Assembly (NCBI GenBank): GCA_045631425.1
Contig: JAZQUR010000105.1
Span: 15,166-79,165 of the forward strand
Origin: Treponema_I sp045631425
GTDB taxonomy: Bacteria; Spirochaetota; Spirochaetia; Treponematales; Treponemataceae
Length of the DNA stretch: 64,000 nt
Direction: 5' to 3'
The first letter of the stretch is position 1. The number at the start of each line of letters is the position of its first letter. This document shows positions 59,027-64,000 of this stretch, piece after piece. Below the pieces are notes generated by a model. That model made no database searches and was not told the DNA's origin. It worked only from the letters and a program-made list of their open reading frames with translations. Position numbers and translations under genes: made by a program.

Positions 59027-60076
59027 TTAGTCTCTAAAACTGGGACGCACAACACGGAACCCAAGGTAGCTGCCGCGGCCATACGGGTCGTTGAGGTTAC
59101 GGTAAGAAACCGACGCGTCGTAAGCGTAGCCATACCAAAGACCACCGCGGCGAACGCGGCAACTACCCATACCAAACGTCGGGTCAGTTGGGTCAGTTTC
59201 TTCACCTGTGCTTACTGTTCCATACCAGTCATAACACCACTCATATACATTTCCGCTCATATCGTAGATTCCAAGTCTATTTGCTGCTTTTTTTCCTACC
59301 TCATGTGTACCTTTTCCTGACACATCACTTGTTACATCACTGTCTCCTGTTATACCTGTAATATTATTGTAACAATACCAACCTACACTGTCTAAACCAG
59401 AGTTATCTGATAAACTATATGATGTATCTGTCGCTGTATCTGCACCACTAAATGTATAATTCCAATCTGGTTGAGTTGGGTCGCCGCCTCTTGCTGCATA
59501 TTCCCATTCTGCTTCTGTTGGTAAACGATAACCTGTTGCATTTGCGTTTAATGTTACAGTTGCTCCATATATGTAATATCCAGTTTTTCCACTTGCTTGT
59601 TTTACTTCTGTTACTTCAATGTTGTATGCAGGTGTTAATCCTTCTTTTATACTTAATGCATTACAGTACCATACTGCATCATACCAAGTTACTCCTTCTA
59701 CAGGACGTTTTTCCTGTTTTTCACCTTCAAACAATGTGTAGTCTGTACTGTCTTTTGTACAATAATTTGGATTAGATTCTAATTCGTATTCTTTTCCATC
59801 AACAGTTACCTTTTGTCCAGCCATTACTCTTGCGTATTCTTCTTGGGTTACTTCGTATTTACCCATGTAAAAATCGCTTAATGTTACAGTTCGACCTTCT
59901 ACAAATACGCCTTCGTAATTATTTGTGTTTGCAGCGCCTTCTATTGTACCACCTTTTACTTCTACCATTTCTGGTACTAAAATTTGTTCATGTGGTGGTA
60001 CTGTTTCTTTTACATAACCACATAAAATTATACTTGAAACAACTAAAATCATTGCAATCCATTTTGCTTTTTTCAT
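59027..60076 (-). CDS. FGE/C-type-lectin-fold lipoprotein with DGR-like variable C terminus
   Basis: 349 residues. Lipoprotein signal (Cys19), then an FGE-sulfatase fold: MVEVKGGTIEG, MGKYEVTQEEYARVM, RPVEGVTWYDAVWYCNALS, YRLPTEAEWEYAARGG and YDMSGNVYEWCYDWYG. The last 40 residues follow CRVxRGGxWxxxAxxxxVSxRxxxxPxxRxxxLGFRVVRP. Substitutable positions use codons ending in C or T, and this tract is 62% GC (74/120, 59041-59160) against 38% (45/120) at 59281-59400. That is the pattern of a diversity-generating-retroelement variable region. No reverse transcriptase is in the window. GGAGG precedes the ATG by 6. Confidence 0.85.
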   Translation of the reverse strand: MKKAKWIAMILVVSSIILCGYVKETVPPHEQILVPEMVEVKGGTIEGAANTNNYEGVFVEGRTVTLSDFYMGKYEVTQEEYARVMAGQKVTVDGKEYELESNPNYCTKDSTDYTLFEGEKQEKRPVEGVTWYDAVWYCNALSIKEGLTPAYNIEVTEVKQASGKTGYYIYGATVTLNANATGYRLPTEAEWEYAARGGDPTQPDWNYTFSGADTATDTSYSLSDNSGLDSVGWYCYNNITGITGDSDVTSDVSGKGTHEVGKKAANRLGIYDMSGNVYEWCYDWYGTVSTGEETDPTDPTFGMGSCRVRRGGLWYGYAYDASVSYRNLNDPYGRGSYLGFRVVRPSFRD

Positions 60077-60497
60077 TTTTCCTCCATCTTTTGAAAAATC
60101 AAATTCATTTTTAAGTTTTATTTTCGAAAACTATTTTACGGTCTTTTTCTATAATTAGAATACAAACCAAATTCAAATTTTAAAAACAAAAAACTAGTAT
60201 CTTCCCCCAAAGTTTTTCCACTACGGATAAAATACTGGCTTTATTTTGTTTATATCAAAAATCGACAATTATCGCTTGAGTTTCTGAGTTTATTTCTGTG
60301 CATTTTATTTGTCATCATACTTTTAATACTTTAACACTGTTAATGTTATTTTTCAATTTTTTTTACAGTTCATCATAACGACTGTTCAATGAAAAAAACA
60401 GCCAGTAAAATATACAATTTTTTTTAAATTTTGAAAACTTTTTGTAATAGTAAATATGGAGAGATTTTCTACACATTTTACAAAAAAGGACTTTCAC
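60077..60497. other. Gene-free AT-rich region
   Basis: About 420 bases, very AT-rich, between the lipoprotein and Rpn genes. I see no ORF, no strong hairpin and no clear promoter. Confidence 0.5.
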
Positions 60498-61409
60498 ATG
60501 AATAACCGAAACTACAAAGACTCTGTCTTCGTTGACCTTTTCGCAAAAGACATTAATGCAAAAGAAAACTTCGTTTCCCTTTACAACGCCCTACATGGCA
60601 CAAACCTTGATTTTCACACCACCAATGTCGAACCTGTTATGATAGAGCAAGTTCTCTATAAAAGTTTTTACAACGACATCGCCATGCTTATCGACAATAA
60701 AATCGTTATCCTTATCGAACACCAGTCTACAATTAATGAGAATATGCCTTTTCGAATTTTAGAGTACATCACTCGCATTTACGAGAAAATCACAAAAAGC
60801 AAAAACAAATTCGGTAGAAAACTGATTCAACTTCCAGTTCCAGAATTTTATGTTTTTTACAATGGCAAAGAAGATTACCCAACTGAAAAAACACTAAAAC
60901 TTTCAGATGCATTTCTTCCACCCGACGAAAAACACGGCAAAATACTAGATTTTCCACTTGAAATTACAGTAAAAGTTGTTAATATTAATGTTGATAAGGA
61001 TAACGAAGTCTTAAAACGCTGTCAGGTTTTAGAGCAATACTCCGAATTTGTGAATCTTGTTAGATATTCTATTTCAACTGGAGTAGAAGATCCTTTTAAA
61101 GCAGCTATAGAAGCTGCAATTAAAACCCATGTTTTAAGCGATTACTTAGAACGAAAAGCAACCGAGGTGCGAAACATGATATTAACAGAATACGACTACG
61201 ACACAGATATTGCTGTACAAAGAGAAGAAGCCTACGAAGAGGGCTTAAACAAGGGAATTTCTCAGGGGATTAGTCAGGGAGCTGAACAAACAAAAATTGA
61301 AACTGCTAAAAATTTATTAAGTGAAAACTTACCTATTGAACAGGTTGCTCGTTGTATAGGACTTTCACTTGTAGAAGTTGAAAAACTTGCTGCTGAACTT
61401 TCAAAATAA
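60498..61409 (+). CDS. Rpn-family PD-(D/E)XK nuclease (transposase-like)
   Basis: 303 residues from the ATG at 60498, with AAAGGA 8 bases upstream. NYKDSVFVDLFAKD, then the nuclease core FYNDIAMLIDNKIVILIEHQS (ND ... E-x-Q) and a C-terminal tail with SQG repeats and a helix EQVARCIGLSLVEVEKLAAEL. Rpn proteins promote recombination; many copies litter Treponema-type genomes and are called transposases although they lack mobile ends. An ATG at 60456 adds 14 unconserved residues. Confidence 0.88.
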   Translation: MNNRNYKDSVFVDLFAKDINAKENFVSLYNALHGTNLDFHTTNVEPVMIEQVLYKSFYNDIAMLIDNKIVILIEHQSTINENMPFRILEYITRIYEKITKSKNKFGRKLIQLPVPEFYVFYNGKEDYPTEKTLKLSDAFLPPDEKHGKILDFPLEITVKVVNINVDKDNEVLKRCQVLEQYSEFVNLVRYSISTGVEDPFKAAIEAAIKTHVLSDYLERKATEVRNMILTEYDYDTDIAVQREEAYEEGLNKGISQGISQGAEQTKIETAKNLLSENLPIEQVARCIGLSLVEVEKLAAELSK

Positions 61410-61421
61410 TAACTAACCACA

Positions 61422-61465
61422 AAATAGGTATTTAAGTTTAACACACTTAAATACCTATTTTTTTT
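61422..61465 (+). terminator. Intrinsic terminator of Rpn gene
   Basis: 15-bp perfect stem (61422-61436 with 61446-61460) then T8. Confidence 0.92.
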
Positions 61466-61620
61466 AGATTCTACAACATTTGATAAACTAAAAAAAGCTG
61501 AAAAAATGACAACATCATAATCAGATAAATTCAAAATCGTAATGGATAATTGGAGAAAAAAGCACTCTGATTGTTTTTTAACAGATGAACTGGTTTGAAC
61601 AATAAATCCCTATTAAATAC

Positions 61621-61649
61621 TTGAAAATCCACATAAATATCAGTATTCT
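61621..61649 (+). promoter_or_regulatory. Promoter of aspS, near-leaderless spacing
   Basis: TTGAAA (61621-61626), spacer 17, TATTCT (61644-61649), 8 bases to the ATG. Confidence 0.65.
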
Positions 61650-61657
61650 TTACAGTT

Positions 61658-63478
61658 ATGGAACAAATTAAGAGAACACATACTTGTGGTGATTTACGCA
61701 AGTGTGATGATGGAAAAACAGTTATATTAAATGGATGGGTTCACCGTATTCGTGAACATGGCGGTATCACTTTCTTAAACTTACGTGACCGCTACGGTAT
61801 TACACAAGTAGTTGTAGACTCAGACTCATCTCAAGCTTTATTAGACACAGCAAAATCACTTCGCATGGAATTCTGTATTGCTGTTGAAGGTTTAGTAAGA
61901 GCACGTCCTGACTCAATGATAAACAAAGATATGGCAACTGGTGAAATCGAACTTGTTGCAAAAGATATCGAAATCCTTTCAAAATCTGACGTTCTACCTT
62001 TTATGATTGATGAAGTTCAAAAAGATGGAACTCCAGTTATTCCAAACGAAGACTTACGTCTAAAATATCGATATTTGGATTTGCGTACAGCAAAAATGCA
62101 ACACAACATCATTTTAAGAAGTAAAGTTGCCTTTGCAACCCGAGAATATCTAACTGAAAAAGGTTTCTTGGAAATCGAAACACCAACTTTTATCAAATCA
62201 ACTCCAGAAGGAGCACGTGACTACCTAGTACCAAGCCGCGTTCACCCAGGAACATTCTACTCTTTGCCACAAAGTCCACAGCTTTACAAGCAAATTCTAA
62301 TGGTTTCTGGATTTGATAAATATTTCCAAATCGCTCGTTGTTATCGTGACGAAGATGCTCGTGGAGACCGCCAACCAGAGTTTACACAAATTGATATGGA
62401 GCTTTCTTTCACAGATCGTGAAGAAGTTCTTTCTGTTACAGAAGGAATGATGCAACACATCTTCAAGAAAACTCTAAATTATGATTTACCTGCAAAATTC
62501 GACAGACTTTCATGGACAGACGCTTTCGATTTTTACGGTTCAGACAAACCAGACCTACGTTTTGACCTAAAAATGCAAGATGCAGCTTTTATGGCTGATT
62601 TATCTGACTTTGTTGCTTTCAAAGCTGGTGCTGCAAATGCTGACCCAACTTTACCACGCCACAAACGCTCTGGATTAAAAGCTCTTGTTGTAAAAAATGT
62701 AGCTGACAAATATAGCCGCAAAATGATTGAAGCTCTTGAATCAAAAGCAAAACTTTACAAAGCAAAGGGTCTTGCTTGGATGAAAGTTAATCAAGAAGGC
62801 GTGTTTGAAGGCGGAATTAGCAAATTCTACGCTGGAAAAGAAGCTGAAATCTGCGAAAAACTTGGTGCAGAAAAGAACGACCTTCTACTTTTCGTAAGTG
62901 ATGAAAATTGGCAAACAGCTTGTGTTGCAATGGGTGCAGTTCGCTCTCAACTTGGAAAAGACTTAAATCTTTACAACAAAGAGGATGAATTCCACTTTGT
63001 TTGGATTATCGACTTCCCATATTTTGCCTTCAACGAAGAAGAAAATCACTGGGAAACAGAACACCACATGTTCACACTTCCACAAAAACAATACTGGGAT
63101 ACTCTAGAATCTGATCCAGGCAACGTAAAAGGTGATTTGTACGACCTAGTTCTAAACGGATACGAACTTGCTTCTGGTTCAATGCGTATCAACGACCCAG
63201 AATTGCAACAACGCATCTTCAAAATCTCAGGATTCTCACAAGAAAGAGCAGACAAAGCTTTCGGATTCTTGGTTAACTCATTCAAATACGGTGCTCCACC
63301 ACACGGAGGAATCGCACCAGGTCTTGACCGCCTAGTTATGTTGATGTGTCACGAAGAATCAATCCACGAAGTTATTGCCTTCCCTAAAAACAACATGGCA
63401 ATATCCCCAATGGACGAATGCCCAGCTCCAGTTGATCCACAACAATTAGAAGAGCTACATCTTATTATAAAACAATAA
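61658..63478 (+). CDS. aspS: Aspartyl-tRNA synthetase
   Basis: Charges tRNA-Asp (possibly tRNA-Asn also). 606 residues, bacterial type with an OB-fold anticodon domain (LNGWVHRIREHGGITFLNLRDR), class II motif 1, motif 2 YFQIARCYRDEDARGDRQPEF, the GAD insertion domain in the middle, and motif 3 GGIAPGLDRLVMLM near the end. The last 22 codons reappear, diverged, downstream (see 63590-63656). Confidence 0.97.
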   Translation: MEQIKRTHTCGDLRKCDDGKTVILNGWVHRIREHGGITFLNLRDRYGITQVVVDSDSSQALLDTAKSLRMEFCIAVEGLVRARPDSMINKDMATGEIELVAKDIEILSKSDVLPFMIDEVQKDGTPVIPNEDLRLKYRYLDLRTAKMQHNIILRSKVAFATREYLTEKGFLEIETPTFIKSTPEGARDYLVPSRVHPGTFYSLPQSPQLYKQILMVSGFDKYFQIARCYRDEDARGDRQPEFTQIDMELSFTDREEVLSVTEGMMQHIFKKTLNYDLPAKFDRLSWTDAFDFYGSDKPDLRFDLKMQDAAFMADLSDFVAFKAGAANADPTLPRHKRSGLKALVVKNVADKYSRKMIEALESKAKLYKAKGLAWMKVNQEGVFEGGISKFYAGKEAEICEKLGAEKNDLLLFVSDENWQTACVAMGAVRSQLGKDLNLYNKEDEFHFVWIIDFPYFAFNEEENHWETEHHMFTLPQKQYWDTLESDPGNVKGDLYDLVLNGYELASGSMRINDPELQQRIFKISGFSQERADKAFGFLVNSFKYGAPPHGGIAPGLDRLVMLMCHEESIHEVIAFPKNNMAISPMDECPAPVDPQQLEELHLIIKQ

Positions 63479-63484
63479 CAATCT

Positions 63485-63504
63485 GGGGATATTGGAATAT
63501 CCCC
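63485..63504. repeat. Hairpin directly after aspS
   Basis: GGGGATATT / AATATCCCC, 9-bp stem, GG loop. Its right arm is part of the 15-base duplicate AATATCCCCAATGGA (63496-63510; first copy 63400-63414 in aspS). Confidence 0.7.
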
Positions 63505-63510
63505 AATGGA

Positions 63511-63589
63511 TTGAGGGTTTACAATTTTTGTAAACCCTCAAAACGAGGTTGTCAAGGCTTTAAGCGTAGCGTGCCTTGATAACTTCGTA
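63511..63589. repeat. 79-base double-hairpin insertion
   Basis: Hairpin 1: 12-bp perfect stem (63511-63522 with 63530-63541). Hairpin 2: 16-bp stem with two G-T pairs (63543-63558 with 63573-63588). It sits exactly between AATGGA and CGAATG of a second copy of the aspS tail. Confidence 0.75.
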
Positions 63590-63656
63590 CGAATGCCCAG
63601 CACCAGTAGACGAAAAACAGCTAGAAGAGCTAAAACTTATTATTAAAAATAGCTAA
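63590..63656 (+). pseudogene. Displaced duplicate of the aspS C-terminal codons
   Basis: From the GAA codon at 63591 it reads ECPAPVDEKQLEELKLIIKNS then stop; the real aspS ends ECPAPVDPQQLEELHLIIKQ. Same frame and length, with both synonymous and amino-acid differences. No start codon; not a gene in its present state. Confidence 0.85.
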
Positions 63657-63660
63657 CAAC

Positions 63661-63705
63661 AAAAAAAGCTGATTTTTGGATAATCTCCGAAAATCAGCTT
63701 TTTTT
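63661..63705 (+). terminator. Intrinsic terminator after aspS remnant
   Basis: 16-bp perfect stem (63661-63676 with 63690-63705), A7 before and T-run after. Probably the original aspS terminator. Confidence 0.93.
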
Positions 63706-64000
63706 ATACACAACACGCTGTAAAGCCATGGATGGCTGATTATAGCGAAATAAGAATTAACACCCCTGTCTACACACGAAATGCTCGCCAAAGCCATTCC
63801 TAACATCATCCAAAACACGAAAGCCAAACATGGCACGCTGTAAAGTCGTGCCTGACCATCAATCCCAAACATGTGAGCCATCAATCGAAATACCCAAAAT
63901 AAACTTCTCTGCCAAGTGTCCAGAGAGCGGCTAGCTCTTTGGTCGTCCTTTTAGGAAAGAGGGGTGCACGAGGGGAGAAAACCCTTTTCATCGAAAAAAA
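63706..64000. other. Gene-free tail of the window
   Basis: Contains the direct repeat above, a 28-base sequence (63731-63758) matching 58952-58979 in 23 positions, and a GC-rich run near 63920-63990. A short minus-strand open frame runs back through the terminator and is not convincing. Confidence 0.5.
63714..63850. repeat. Direct repeat pair CACGCTGTAAAGYCRTG
   Basis: 63714-63730 and 63834-63850 match in 15 of 17, 120 bases apart. The second copy sits in a small hairpin GGCACG/CGTGCC. Confidence 0.5.

Noticed and set aside
63630..63884. 84-codon minus-strand open frame near the window end
   Set aside because: It runs through the strong aspS terminator, has no ribosome binding site, and its apparent internal similarity comes from the DNA repeat CACGCTGTAAAG.
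1..64000. tRNA, rRNA, riboswitch or CRISPR features
   Set aside because: I looked for tRNA T-arm motifs, T-box and common riboswitch signatures, and regularly spaced repeats, and found none I could support; a covariance-model scan would be decisive.

Overview
The window looks like a chromosomal segment of a low-GC Treponema, probably a host-associated or gut/rumen species. No single marker proves this; the case rests on several genes together: an archaeal-type short PheT beta subunit (known for spirochaetes), a MurA with aspartate in place of the catalytic cysteine (as in Treponema and Borrelia), two different phosphofructokinases, many lipoproteins, and a FGE/C-type-lectin-fold lipoprotein resembling Treponema diversity-generating-retroelement targets. 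No rRNA, tRNA or CRISPR array was seen. Most of the window is housekeeping sequence; the accessory signals are concentrated at 7.3-9.7 kb, 17.9-22.2 kb, 58.8-61.4 kb and 63.4-64 kb.

Layout. 0-7.3 kb: tail of pyrD, then a minus-strand run (Lrp regulator, aminotransferase, a three-in-one ECF transporter protein, Nudix hydrolase, phosphofructokinase, flavin hydroxy-acid oxidase). 7.3-9.6 kb: stacked hairpins, then a minus-strand cassette with a consensus promoter, a 20-residue hydrophobic micropeptide with a perfect Shine-Dalgarno, and a permease-ATPase-permease ABC exporter. 9.7-17.9 kb: GerMN protein, transketolase, two paralogous membrane proteins, SPFH protein, murA and pepT. 17.9-23.5 kb: a KilA-N gene broken by a palindromic repeat that itself holds an IS110-family element with a structured 5' leader (candidate bridge RNA); then recQ and dgt. 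23.7-34.4 kb: purL, a thioredoxin-like lipoprotein, two CorC-type CBS proteins, an omptin-like outer-membrane protease, a pseudouridine synthase and the second phosphofructokinase. 34.5-39 kb: lipoprotein, small regulator, ROK kinase, TetR regulator and THUMP methyltransferase. 39.1-43.8 kb: glycerol catabolic operon (glpK, two flavoproteins, DUF1667). 43.9-54.2 kb: beta-barrel protein, pheT, DTW protein, ABC-2 exporter, acyl-CoA synthetase and MBL-fold RNase. 54.3-58.8 kb: Zur/Fur regulator with a high-affinity zinc uptake operon and a divergent MATE pump. 58.9-64 kb: DGR-like variable lipoprotein, Rpn nuclease, aspS, then a displaced duplicate of the aspS tail split by a hairpin insertion.

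Window-scale patterns. Genes fall into two translation classes. One class has a clear GGAGG-type ribosome binding site. The other has none; instead a -10 hexamer ends 5 to 8 bases (most often exactly 6) before the ATG, which predicts leaderless mRNAs. A dispersed palindromic repeat (core GGACGTTTCACTTAAACCCT) occurs three times, and one copy appears to be the IS110 landing site. The observations most worth follow-up are the DGR-like variable region, the IS110/repeat nest, the micropeptide-exporter cassette, the leaderless pattern and the regenerated aspS 3' end.
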